This document shows positions 8,666 through 19,395 of a stretch of 64,000 nt of DNA, in pieces. A program made the position numbers and the translations under genes. The notes beneath the pieces were generated by a model that saw only the letters and a list, made by a program, of their open reading frames with translations, had not been told where the DNA came from and ran no database searches. The stretch spans positions 27,260,297 through 27,324,296 of the forward strand of contig OY294068.1 of assembly GCA_958510875.1 (NCBI GenBank), given 5' to 3'. The number at the start of each line of letters is the position of its first letter. Positions within the stretch are counted from its first letter, which is position 1. Source of the stretch: Endomychus coccineus. Its lineage: Eukaryota; Arthropoda; Insecta; Coleoptera; Endomychidae.

Positions 8666-10313
8666 CTTAGAAAGGGGGTTCGGTCTTTAAAAGCTGAAAC
8701 TGTGTACAAAGATTTTTTTAGGAACCGTACTCATTTTTTGCCGGTTTACATATTGTTTTTCTAATGACCAGAATGAAAATTAATAGAATGTTTTTATCTA
8801 TTTACAAGTAATATGTTGCGTTATGTATAGTCCGTGAAAGTATATTTCAATATAGATTCAAGTCAAAGCAAGGAAATTAATATATAACTTAGTAAATATA
8901 TAAGCTAAATTGTGAAGCATGCACTGCATCATTTGACGGTCAAACAGTTAGATCGATTGAACTCAAATGCGATACATTTTAACCATTTGAAAAAAGAAGT
9001 AAAATTAAAATTTGGCTAACCACTATTTAAAATATTAGTATCAACGTTTGCTTCTCAGTCCTTTCGAAATGATTCTTGGGAATAACATTTCAATAAACAA
9101 GTCAACTGCTGTCAACAATTGAAATCCATTTTTATTTTGACAATTCACCTGAGCGAAATATAATGCAATTAATTTTGATCTCATCAAAATTAATTAGCAA
9201 TAAAGAAGAAGGTTTAGATGTAAGAAAATCGTAACTTGTAAATTCATAATGTCAATCATTGTAGACGACGTGTGGTTTATAATTCGTTAACGTGAATCCA
9301 ATTTATTTAAAAGCTGTATTGAGTCCTTTTGTGTAGAATTGATTTCCAGTGGAAGAAGACAATCTTCGTAAAGGTCTCATGGAATTACGAAATTTATCTA
9401 CAAAGAGAATTCGGTTACTCAAAAATTGTCTTATGAGTTTTTCACAACATGCAATGTTTTATTTGATAGCCTATTACATTATATTAATTGATCTATGTTC
9501 TTGAACCATTTGTAGCTGTATGTTTTATTTGTTTTTTTGGTATTTTGGATAAATATTATTACTATGAATAAAATATGACTTGCACTTGACGTTGCGACCG
9601 TTTATTCATATGTTTATCAGAAATTGTAATGCTAATTAGTGTTTCCCTGTAATTCAGAAATGAATAGAAAACTATGATTAATGAAATACATCTGTAGCCA
9701 ACTTGTGTATTAAAATCCAATTGAAACTGCAGAAAGTATTGGATCGGTAGTGTGTGAGAGAGTATTATGAGATGTAAAATGTAATAAAGCATATGGTCAA
9801 TTATCAAATTGATGTGCTTGAAATAGATTGAAATTCGCTAATTATATTCCTAAGATACTATTCTACTATTATTTTTTTCTCTATAAAAGTCTATTCTGAT
9901 TCTACATACGTTGGAAAAACATTTTTTCAGCAGAGAAAATGCTGTAAGCCATGTAGGTTAAACAATACCACACTAGAGAGAAGATAAGATGAAATAATGG
10001 GTTTCGGGGTCATCTGAAACTTCTGGAGAGTCATTTATTAGATAACAACCAGCAATTTTCGGATGTTTGGGTACTGTCTGATCCTTTTCAATCTACATGA
10101 TTGCAGCATTCACGTTTATCTGAAATCTAAATGAGATCTATGATTCATATACTATTGTGATAGGCATCCATTCTGATGGAAGATATGTTCGTTTTTAATT
10201 GAATTTACCAATACTTTTTATAACATGATACTATAATCAGTCAGATAGCTTGTCGAAATAAACAATACATTTGGTTAAATTCTACAAATGCTCTAACTTT
10301 GGAGGATTATTGA
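8666..10313. other. Unannotated AT-rich stretch
   Basis: No coding region or dispersed repeat recognised. A 13-bp-arm hairpin (AATTAATTTTGAT, 3-base loop, complement) occurs near 9171-9200. The frame at 9562-9807 has no domain features. Confidence 0.4.
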
Positions 10314-10330
10314 CAGTGGTGGCTCGTGAG

Positions 10331-10657
10331 CTATGAAAGAGGGTGGGCACAAAAAAAATCGCTAATTTGGGTTAAAATAGTGTCACATAGTTCCTTTGCA
10401 ATAACAACTCTGTTATCTCCAGCTGCTGTTTTTTGTCTTTTCCTAGTAGGTTCTTCATTATTGCGTTCTTGATTGTCATTGTCAGTAGAATTTCTAATCC
10501 GAATAATTTGCTGTTGGAATCGTTCAATTGCCTTTTGCAGTTGAGCACTGTCAATTCCGTGCATTTGAGTCTGATTAAATAATATTTCAACATGTGACAT
10601 GATGAAATGAAATATTTTCAACCAGTAGAGAAATTCCGGGTAATTCAAATATTTCAT
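10331..10657 (-). pseudogene. hAT transposase fragment, central region
   Basis: 108 codons. The segment WLKIFHFIMSHVEILFNQTQ followed by QLQKAIERFQQQIIRIRNST and a basic PTRKRQKTAAG stretch corresponds to the middle of ZMYM1-like hAT transposases, before the catalytic core. A near copy is at 63835-64000. The C-terminal dimerisation domain is missing, because the frame runs straight into the terminal inverted repeat. This indicates an internal deletion. Confidence 0.65.
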
Positions 10658-11495
10658 TAATAGTAACGGAATCCATCAAATCTTCGTCAATAATTTTGTC
10701 TAAACATTCTTTGGAAGAATCCTGGTGTTCAAATAATGTGTTCACAGTTCGACTTTTGATAATCCAACGCGTGGTAATCTACGTTTGACTATTTCATCAA
10801 CAATTACCGTTCGTTTTGGTGATCGAGAAAAAAGCTTGAAAATGAGTGCAAATTTGCAAAGAAAACTTTTACTTTTTTATTGCTCTGTGTCGCTCATTGA
10901 ATAATTAAATTAAATTGATGCACGTAACAGTGAATATAATGTGCATGTGGGAATGCGTTTTAGATAATGGCTTGGGCACCATCTGTCTTACCACTCATCA
11001 CGGACGCCCCATCGTAACTTTGAGTTTATTGCCATCAGAAGGAAGGGGAATTTAAAATAGTTTTGCAATTCATTCAGCAAAGTTTTGCTGATACATCAGC
11101 ATTATGTTCACCCAGCTTAAAAAAAGATCAAAAGCGTTCTATAAATTGTCCATTAAACACGTATCGAATAATAACAACGATTTGCTGATGATTAGAGGTG
11201 TAGGAAGTTTCGTCAGCCTCCAAAGCAATGAAATTTACAGATTTAATTCCTTTTAATATTTTCTGGTTTGCAACATTATTTCTAGCAATTCATTCTCAAC
11301 AGTTTTTGAGACTTCTTTAAATACTTGTGAACCCCAACCCTTTCATACGTATTGCAAGCACAGCCTCTAATTCAGCTGCAAAGTTGAACGCCAATTCAAA
11401 GGCTTCGCAAAATTTTGAACACATAATTAACTGGCGCAAAATATGATTTTTTTCTCCACAACTTCGTTGTACTTAATTTTATGTCGCAAATAAGC

Positions 11496-11798
11496 TCAGT
11501 CTAACTGTTCACGTATGTCCTCTTTGCCTAGAACACTAAATTCCATGTAAGCATTCATGTGAGAAACGGAATTTTCGTGCTTCTTTGCCCTCTCTGCGAT
11601 GTGTTTTGAATCATTCAACTCTTGTTTATTCCACGCACTAACCTCTTTCTTAAAAATGAAGCACATAAAACAAAATAGTTTATTTATTGCTGGACATCCG
11701 CACATCCACTCGTATTTTTCATAGATATTCTTGTTGAATACTCTATTGTAAGTTCGGATTTTACTTGTGGAAATATAGTTTTTCGTGTTAGCAATCAA
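11496..11798 (-). pseudogene. hAT transposase fragment, TTF-type zinc finger
   Basis: 100 codons. YEWMCGCPAINKLFCFMCFI is the Cys-rich TTF-type finger seen at the N-terminus of ZMYM1/DUF4371-type hAT proteins. It is followed by ERAKKHENSVSHMNAYMEF with the H-x-x-S-x-x-H pattern of that finger. In family members this domain binds transposon ends. It lies upstream (minus strand) of the fragment at 10331-10657, in the right order, with about 840 bp of decayed sequence between. Confidence 0.75.
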
Positions 11799-11850
11799 TA
11801 GACAGAGTTAAGGTCATTCCCCGTCGTTTCTTTGAAATGCGAGAGAATTT

Positions 11851-12983
11851 TGAGTGAATGCGTTGCTTTTTGAACAATTCTTTCAGTGGGTCACATATCT
11901 TTTGGATCATTTGGAGCTTTAGCATTTACAAATTACGGAGTCGGTCGAATGGTCATTTCATCGTTCTACTCGTTCCACTGATGGAATTATGAGAAAAGCG
12001 GAACAGCTGTCTGGGACTAACAGACGTGCAACATTAACTCTGACAATTATGGAACTGTAGATTTACATATTATATAATATAGAAATGTACGTCTTCTGGA
12101 ACCCCTAACAGTTAGGTTGTTCCATCTCTTCCCGTCTGTTATAAATGTTAAGCAAAGCTTAACTTTGTATCGAATTGTAGCAATTGTCTTATTCACGCCC
12201 ACATGTGGGGGCAAGGGTCAAAAGCGGCGTATTTTAGAACCTCGTAAAATACTAGTTAAGCGAGATAACACGGGATCGGTTCAGCGAATGTTAACCGAAC
12301 TTTATTTCCAGAATTTATTCATACAGATAATGGTTCCACGAATTGCATGGGATTCTCCAGTAACACATTTGGGGCGAATATCGAGAATGGACCGATTGTG
12401 ACTCCATTTGTTCCAGTAAAATTGTGATTTATTTCGTCATACATACTGAATATGTAAATCACTATGTGGAAAACAATAACTCTCTGAGACAAATATTCAC
12501 GGAAATGTATAGCCTTTAAACTTTAAAATATGGTATTATTCTAGGACTAGAATTCACAGTACAGTCAACATACACATTCTGTGTGTTGAATAATGTTGTA
12601 ATGGGTACAACCAAACATTTTCTTAATAACTGCACAGGGTTGATAAAACGTTACTGAATTTCCATACGATAATTGATAAACAAGATCGCGGGCTATTATG
12701 TTAACGTTAAAATATTAAATTAATTTACATATCTTGATTAACATCGACCTTCTTGAAGGCTATTAGAGGGAATATGCTCTCTTAGTAAAATGGTATGTGA
12801 AAGACATGTAGAACGAGTATTTTGATTAAGTTGATTGTAGATCTAGGTGCTGTTCCTGAATTCATCAAATAAATATAAACTGTCCGATGAATGAAACGAT
12901 TCCATTTACATATAATGTCGTTCATAACTTATAGTTTGAGGTGTATGAATCGCAATAAACGAGTCATGTGTGTTGGAGGTATC
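11851..12983. other. Unannotated stretch
   Basis: No recognised gene. A slightly GC-richer block (about 12200-12380, ACATGTGGGGGCAAGGGTC) may be part of an old mobile element. The frame across it (12117-12401) has no domain I can name. Confidence 0.35.
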
Positions 12984-12991
12984 CCGACTAA

Positions 12992-13296
12992 CAATGCCGG
13001 ATTTATAGGTCTGGAGGTATCGGGGCAACAAAGGAGTGGAGGCCCCCTGGCCCCTAATTATTTGCGAGATTGGAGTGAACAAATATAGATCAATGATTTC
13101 TGTTAATACTCAATAACAATATAATCATGTTTGTACAAAGGTAAAGGTGAAGGTAAAACAGCGAAAAAAAAAATCCAAGGAAAAGTTGTTTACTAGTGTT
13201 TGCTAGTCGGAATTTAAAAGATTTTTTTTTCCGAAGTCTATTGTGGGGGCCCTTCTTTTGTGGAGGCCCCGGGGCCCTCCCCTAAATCCGGCGTTG
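12992..13296. mobile_element. 305-bp hAT-type MITE
   Basis: The ends are CAATGCCGGATTTA at 12992 and the complement TAAATCCGGCGTTG ending at 13296. They are flanked by a perfect 8-bp duplication CCGACTAA (12984-12991 and 13297-13304). Subterminal GGGGCCCC-type blocks occur at both sides. There is no coding capacity, so it would depend on a hAT transposase supplied elsewhere. Confidence 0.85.
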
Positions 13297-13771
13297 CCGA
13301 CTAATACCTTCTATACAGGGTGTATCAGGATATATGTAAAACAATTTAATATGTGATTCTGTATCATATTTCCAGCAAAAAAGTTCACATAATACATATT
13401 CCGATTTTCAACGGTTAATTTTTTAATGAAAATATCACATTTCTCTGCAATTGACCTCTTCCCACAATCAAAAACGAATGTAAAAAAAATTAAATCATTG
13501 AAAATGGAAAAGCAATGAAGCTTTCATATGATACCATATTCATTGCCGAAATGTTATCATTTTTATTAATTTTAGGTCCTAAAATTTGGGTGTCACCTGT
13601 TATTTGATGAAGTCGTGAAAATTCAAACGTCAAATACTCGATACTCGATAATAAATATGAAAGATAACTGTTGTCAAAATATCGCCAAATATCAAGCTTT
13701 AGAACAGTATACATTTTTTTATCGCACATGCAATAGCGAAGAAACTGTGTTAAATGTACCACAACATCAAA

Positions 13772-14405
13772 AAAGAGGGTCGGAGAAGGCTCCTGATCCA
13801 GAACAAACTACGGGGGTATCAAAATGTACAGTCTGTAGAAGACTGGATCATGGAAAACCACAAAGAATACTGGGAAAAAATCCAAGGAAGCGAACATGGG
13901 AAGAAATACATCAAAGCCCCGTGTAACAAAAGAACAACAGACCTATTAGCACTAAATAGGGAAAAAATAAAAGTCGTAACAAGGCTCATGACTGGCCATG
14001 TGCCAGTAAAAGGGCACCTAAACAGAATGGAACTGTACAATGGCCACCTGACATGCAGACTTTGCGGTAAGGATACAGAAACACATACTGTGTAAATGGG
14101 ATTCACTAGATCGCAAAAGACAGTCAATTTTTGGAAAGCCTAACAACCAACCAGAATTATACAGTTTCCACCCAGTAAAGGACTTGTACAAACTCGTACA
14201 AGGTACAAAAATACTCGAGTAGTTACCAAAAGAAACAAAACATAGGTGAGATACAACCGGAGGCAATAGCCAGACAAGCCTACAAAGGGGGGAAGTTTTT
14301 AGTGAGTATGCCTGGAATGGTGACTCTCACAATAGACCATGAGACTCAAAGGCTCATAGCCTCCCCATAAAGGGTTTTCTTGACCTTCGCAACAAAAAAA
14401 AAACT
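13772..14405 (+). mobile_element. 5'-truncated R1/LOA-like LINE insertion with 10-bp TSD
   Basis: A plus-strand LINE end is bounded by CAACATCAAA at 13762-13771 and 14406-14415, with an A-run (14394-14403) at the 3' side, the signature of target-primed reverse transcription. The coding end includes ENHKEYWEKIQGSEHGKKYI, VVTRLMTGHVPVKGHLNRM and the zinc-knuckle-like LTCRLCGKDTETHTV (about 13840-14095), the C-terminal module after RNase H in I/R1/LOA elements. After a stop the same family tail continues in other frames. Confidence 0.85.
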
Positions 14406-14689
14406 CAACATCAAAGTCTGTGAAATACTATGTTTACTGTTATTCCTAATTTTGCTTGTAGAGAAGTCACAAAGCAAGTTACTAACACACACCCATGTAC
14501 TGGAAATTTTCCAAAGAATCTGAAATACTTATATTCAGCTTTATATGATCAACCGTTCGACCGCTATTCCATGGCATACTAGATTTCCTCTAGTTTCCTC
14601 AATTTTCATCCGATAATTAAGAAATTCAACCATTCGAATAGTGGTGAGCTCATTTATACTATTTTAACAATAACAATGAGAAGTAGCAA

Positions 14690-15142
14690 GAATTACAAAA
14701 TTTGCTCGAAGTGACCACCATGTTGACGCAAACATGTCCGTGCTCTTCGCCGTAACTCTCTCGGTCACCGTATGGCTCATTTTTCTTCTCAATGATACGT
14801 TGCCTCAGTTCTTCCTCCGTGTGAATTTGATTTTTGTAAGCTTCCGCTTTCATGTAGCCCCAAGAAAAAAATCGAGAGGTATGAGGTCGGGTGACCTGGC
14901 AGGCCAGGGAACTGTTCCTACCCGATCAATCCATATCGGATATGTTTCTCCCAAATATCTGCGGACGTTTCGATCAAAATGGGGTAGAGCTCCATCATGC
15001 TAATATCATTGTCGATCTGATGTTCAGGTCTACCTCGTTCTCGAAGATGAATTCTCAGGAACGTTGGCACCGGAAGACGCCTATTCGGATACCGTCTCCG
15101 ATATATGTCGAGCTGCATTTGCGTTTCCGTTGGAGAACCCAT
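14690..15142 (-). pseudogene. DDE transposase, N-terminal helix-turn-helix fused by deletion to C-terminal catalytic end
   Basis: Read leftwards from 15142: the N-terminal motif QMQLDIYRRRYPNRRLPVPT (DUF4817-like helix-turn-helix) occurs first. Then, after loss of the middle, comes HDGALPHFDRNVRRYLGE with the second catalytic Asp. WPARSPDLIPLDFFL with the third Asp region follows, then AYKNQIHTEEELRQRIIE. The first catalytic Asp and most of the RNase-H-like core are deleted. At least one frameshift separates the blocks. In the family this is a cut-and-paste transposase that acts on the flanking inverted repeats. Confidence 0.75.
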
Positions 15143-15789
15143 ACATAAGATGGATATCGGTTAGTTCTTCGTTAGCGAACACTGGCATTGTGTATTATTA
15201 TCAAGGAGATAAACGGGTCACAATAACTAATGTAGGATATTTTTGACGTTTGCCTAATACAGACGATTTTTGACGTTTGCCTCCTTGATTTTTAATGAAA
15301 ATTACAGGAGTACATGCAATGTAGCGATTATTCTGTGCATGCCAAGACTGCCAATCATCCATGTATCTTAGAAAAAAAAAATCAATTCAAAATTAACACG
15401 GAGGAACAGCGGATCATCTAGAGCAAATGTTGTAATTCGTATTACTTCTGATTGTTATTGTTAAAATAATTTGAATAAACTCACTCCTATTCGAATTGGT
15501 GCATTTCATAATTATCGGATGAAAATTAAGGAAGCTAGAGGAAATCTAGTATGCCATGGAATAGCGGTTGAACGGTTGATCGTAGGAAGCGGTGGATAGT
15601 AGTAAACTTAGTATTTCACAAACCTTGATGTTAAGTTACACCTAACACAATTTCTTTGCTATTGCATGTGCGATGATAAAAATTCTTACACTATTGTAAA
15701 GCTTGATCTTTGGCGATATTTTGACAACAGTTATCTTCCATATTTTGAGTATTTGACGTTTGAATTTTCACGGCTTCTCCAAATAACAG

Positions 15790-17159
15790 CCTCCTCACCA
15801 ATTTATCTTGTTGATCATTCTTCATTTCATTTCCTGTTTCTCTGATAATTTTTTTAATTTTACAATTAATTTCCCGTTCTCAGTAGTTATTTTCAATCTG
15901 GCAACTGTGCCTTGAGGCTAGACTCTCTACATATCTCAAACCCTAAACACTAAACACGTGTTGTTCAACACAGTTGCCGTTTTTCCGACCAGTCCAATTG
16001 CTAAATAGCTGTAATGGCAACACTCTCCATAGGCTAGCCTGCCGCCGGCCTTTATTCAGTACGGTCGGTAGTTACACATGCGTCAGTGTTTGTTTTGTGA
16101 CACCCCGCAAAGTAAGGTTAGATTAGAATTTCTCTGTTCGGTAAATTAAATTTAAAATGAGTGCTAGTGATTTAGTTGCTGCCTTTTCAAAAAATCCATT
16201 CAGTGGATTAACATATGACAAAAAGTGTTTTTTAAAAATGAACGGCCTTTACCGGATTTGAAAGGATTAATACTGACAATTATAAAAAATATTTATGGTT
16301 AACGGGATCTGAGATACACAATAAATTATATTGCTGGTATTGATTACTATTTAATTTAACTGATAATTTTTCATGTTGGAGGCGCTTGGGTTATAATGAT
16401 TTGAAAAATTTAGCTCGTGGTCTAGACAGACATGAAAAATCGCAGGAACATATTACATCGCGTATTAAGTTTAAATTAACCGTAAAACAAAATATTGGTA
16501 ATGTGGTTGATTCTGCTTGTACCCGCGAAATAGGAAATCATAACAATACAGTTGAAGACAACCGCGAAGTTTGAAAAAGAATCACTGATTTCTTATTGTA
16601 TCTATCATCCCAAGATCAAAACAATACAAAACGAAATTCTTGATTCAATAATTCGTGGCTGGTTGACGAAACAACAGATATAACGTGTGAATCACAATTA
16701 TCAATAATTTTTAGATTTGTAAAAAATGGACAACTAGTGGAAAGATTTTTAGGGTTTTACGATGTTAGTTTGGGAAAAACTACTCTCAAACGAATTAAAA
16801 CTTACATGCGAAATACAATGGGCCAAAATCATTCATACAATGTTAGTTTAATATCTATTGAAAAAGATTTAGTAAAAACACTTAAAACAAGATGATACAT
16901 TTTATGATAATATTATTGACCATTTCTCGCAAACTAAAGACCGTAGAATTCCGTTAATATATAAAAAAACTAATCAAATTAATTAAAAAAAACAAAATAT
17001 GAAAAATTAAAAAAAAAAGAAATGTAATTAAAGTCACTGTCACTTGTCACTGAAGTAGCTGATACGGTCGCTGCGCAAAGGTTAAATTAATTGGCTGAAT
17101 AGAGTATATTTTTACAAATGTCCAGCCTTCTCTCTTAAAAAGTTCACGAGCCGCCACTG
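15790..17159 (+). mobile_element. ZMYM1-like hAT element, internally deleted copy
   Basis: The 3' end TTCACGAGCCGCCACTG stops at 17159 and matches, in reverse, the left end of the hAT at 39462. The 5' region from 15790 (CCTCCTCACCAATTTATCTT) matches the right end of that copy, minus its outermost roughly 20 bp. Subterminal sequence (about 15890-16060) is also shared. The outer 5' end is replaced by the DDE element ending at 15789, so no target duplication can be checked. Confidence 0.8.
16157..16985 (+). pseudogene. hAT transposase remnant, both ends kept
   Basis: It starts at ATG 16157 (MSASDLVAAFSKNPFSGL). A frameshift follows, then the TTF-finger tail GYNDLKNLARGLDRHEKSQE (16388-16447). 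WLVDETTDITCESQLSIIF then IFRFVKNGQLVERFLGFYDV (about 16650-16770) is the start of the catalytic core with its Asp-Glu. It is joined directly to LKRIKTYMRNTMGQN, part of the C-terminal dimerisation domain. The sequence between FYDV and LKRIKT, which holds the rest of the catalytic core, is deleted. The related copy at 39462-41348 lacks different parts, so each would need transposase from elsewhere. Confidence 0.8.
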
Positions 17160-17620
17160 CTTTGTTCCAATATAATTGCAGTTCTGGATTATTTTAACCA
17201 GCTGACATACATTGCTTTTCTTTAAAACTTCTAAATGACATGAACATGCATATAATGTCAAGGAAATTGAAGGCGTGGAGACAAGAACAAACTATTTGCT
17301 CTTGGGCTTCGTAACTATGTAGTTACATAACTTTTAGCGAGATGTTGTACGAGCATACCACAAGCAACTGGTGTAACTAGGTAATTAGCTGTTACCACAA
17401 ACCACTGAATAAACACTTCACACTTTGAACACATGCCGATCATAATTCAAGATAACGGAAGGTCTGCTTGAGAATCATACTATCATCATAAACGTGCGGC
17501 ATAATTTTCGTTTTATCCACCTCATAACCCTTACCCTTTTCAATATTCCTTTGAGATGCTTGTGTCATGTGATGAATCTATGGGTAAGTTGTTAATAAAT
17601 GAACCATCCAGCAATGTACG
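17160..17620. other. Spacer between two hAT copies
   Basis: AT-rich, with no gene or repeat recognised. Confidence 0.4.
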
Positions 17621-18250
17621 CAGTGGCGGCTCGTGAGTTATGAAAGAGGGTGGGCACAAGAAAAAACTTACCTATTTTTTGTACATAAAATCTATTCTCC
17701 TATTTTTCATGCTGGAAAAAATGTTTATGACTTTGTTGTCAAAATCCGGGATAAACTGGACGAACTTATTTTCTATTGATAGGACTGCCAACGCGTTCAG
17801 TCGATCTTCTGACATTGTGCTTCACATAAAAGTTATTGTACTGTGTCGCTCGTTCCATAATTAAATTAAATTGATTCGCGTAACAGTGAATATAATGTGC
17901 ATGTGGAAATGTTCTTTTGATAACGACTTAGACACCATTTGTTTTACCACTCATCACGGACGCCTCATCGTAACTTTGAGCGATTAGTTTATTTTTGCTA
18001 ATACATGAGCATTATGTCTAATTCAGCGGCAAAATTGATTAGGCCTACATAAATACCTGTAGATTTTCCGGCTTCAATGCATCATCATGGCCTCGTAACT
18101 CCAATTCAAAGGCTCCGCAAAATTTTATATACATAATTAACCGGCGCAAAATATAACGATTTTTTTCCACAACTTCGTTGTACTTAATTTTATGTAGCAA
18201 CTAAGCACTGTTTAACTGTTCATGTATGTCCACTTTGCCTAGAACGGTAT
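17621..18250 (-). mobile_element. Deleted hAT copy related to 10314-11850
   Basis: It opens with CAGTGGCGGCTCGTGAG followed by TTATGAAAGAGGGTGGGCAC, as at 10314. Segments at 17840-17980 and 18095-18245 match 10885-11025 and 11385-11530 of the 10314 copy (for example CACTCATCACGGACGCC and CACAACTTCGTTGTACTTAA). The sequence between them has been lost. No right terminus was found. Confidence 0.75.
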
Positions 18251-19202
18251 AATCGCATATATCGAAGATAACCGTAGTCAGCTGAATCATACTTGGGACA
18301 GGTACACTTCAGAACGTTCCCCGGAACATAGTTTTGAGGGTTAGCATTGCATGCGCCTGACGTGCGGAATAAAATAATGCACTGAATTACATGCGAATTT
18401 CTTTCTGTGCTTATCTTGGTGGTTCGGTGGGCACTGTAACGATCCGCCGAGCATATTGTTTTATAATAATAAATAATTCTGAAAATTATTCCAGATTTGA
18501 TATTTCCAAATAAGTGAATAGGTTCGGAATCCTATCTCACTGCTTGTAACACTTAAACTTGTAACAGTCGGCTGAGTATTATTTCAGGTAGCGTTAATAC
18601 CTCATCGACGTGTTATATGAATTTGAAACTTGTTTGTTGGAACCTGTTCGGGTATCAGAGATCTTAGTTGATCCGTGTACCCTTGAGGTTCCTTAAAGCT
18701 GCCACCACTAGGTGTATCTTTCAGCCCACCTAGAAGCTGTTTTTGACAACGATGCCTTGATCTCTTTCAAGGGACCGCCTCGTACAATTACTTATACTTA
18801 TATCTTTATATCTATTCAAGCGTAAATTTTGAAGGTCGTATTCGCTGAGAGTTGATTAGAAATTACCAGTTAAACTCGTAAATCAAATTAAATAATAAAT
18901 ATATATTGAATAAAAATTAACAAAATTTCGTACATCAAAATCCAACAAACGATCATAAGATTGGTCCAAAATTTAGCAATGGGAATGATACATGAATTTA
19001 AAAATGTCAAATTCTGGTTCACCCCAAAATGGGAACCTGGGAAATTATCAATGTCGCTAGTTCTACCCCTTTCGCCAGTGAGCGAGTTCCTGTCCAGGTT
19101 CTCCTAAGAGAGATTGAATCAATGAAAGCTAATTAACACACACGAGACAGTGATCGATTTCGCGCTCGATCACACCGATGCTTGATAGATAATATGTGAA
19201 GG
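18251..19202. other. Unannotated stretch
   Basis: No coding region recognised. Two related words, TGTAACGATCCGCCGAGC (18437) and TGTAACAGTCGGCTGAG (18563), could be remains of an LTR-type terminus but have no supporting structure. Confidence 0.35.
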
Positions 19203-19395
19203 TAAAGAATTCCTGTCTTTTTAGTAACCTGGGGTAACCTGAGGCTTCGGGGTGTCAGCTACCAGGCGGGTCGGCAGGTGGCGGATAGCCGAATGTCCAG
19301 GAACAGACTTGTCTGTACCTGGATAGCCCCGAATATACCGAATAAGTGGTCCCGGACCAGATGCCCCAAAAACCCAAGCCAAGGTGTGAGATACC

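Larger units (their letters stand above)
10314..11850 (-). mobile_element. hAT element of the ZMYM1-like type, internally decayed
   Basis: The left end CAGTGGTGGCTCGTGAG at 10314 matches hAT ends at 17621 and 39462. It is the 3' end of a transposase gene on the minus strand. Two coding islands remain (10331-10657 and 11496-11798). Between them, roughly 10860-11530, are diverged segments shared with the deleted copy at 17621-18250. No convincing right end or 8-bp duplication was found, so the right limit is approximate. Confidence 0.7.
13597..15789 (-). mobile_element. DDE transposon with long inverted repeats (IS630/Tc1-mariner superfamily), interrupted by a LINE
   Basis: Both ends begin CTGTTATTTG and continue with inverted GTGAAAATTCAAACGTCAAA blocks. 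The right arm runs about 15440-15789. The left arm is split into 13597-13771 and 14406-14690 by a LINE insertion with a 10-bp duplication. Removing it leaves arms of roughly 350-450 bp around a centre that encodes minus-strand transposase remnants. The internal deletion in the gene makes it non-autonomous. Its right end abuts the hAT copy starting at 15790. Confidence 0.75.

Noticed and set aside
9171..9200. 13-bp-arm hairpin of AATTAATTTTGAT
   Set aside because: Very AT-rich short hairpins are expected by chance in this background and no element surrounds it.
12300..12345. Translation FIHTDNG reminiscent of a retroviral-type integrase motif
   Set aside because: No other integrase residues flank it in any frame; likely chance.
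7324..13324. The ACAGGGTG-type words at 7324 and 13314 as two ends of one large transposon
   Set aside because: The sequence inside each word does not continue as an inverted repeat and other complete elements lie between them.
18437..18580. Two similar TGTAAC...GAG words that might start LTRs
   Set aside because: They are only about 125 bp apart and similarity ends after about 20 bp.
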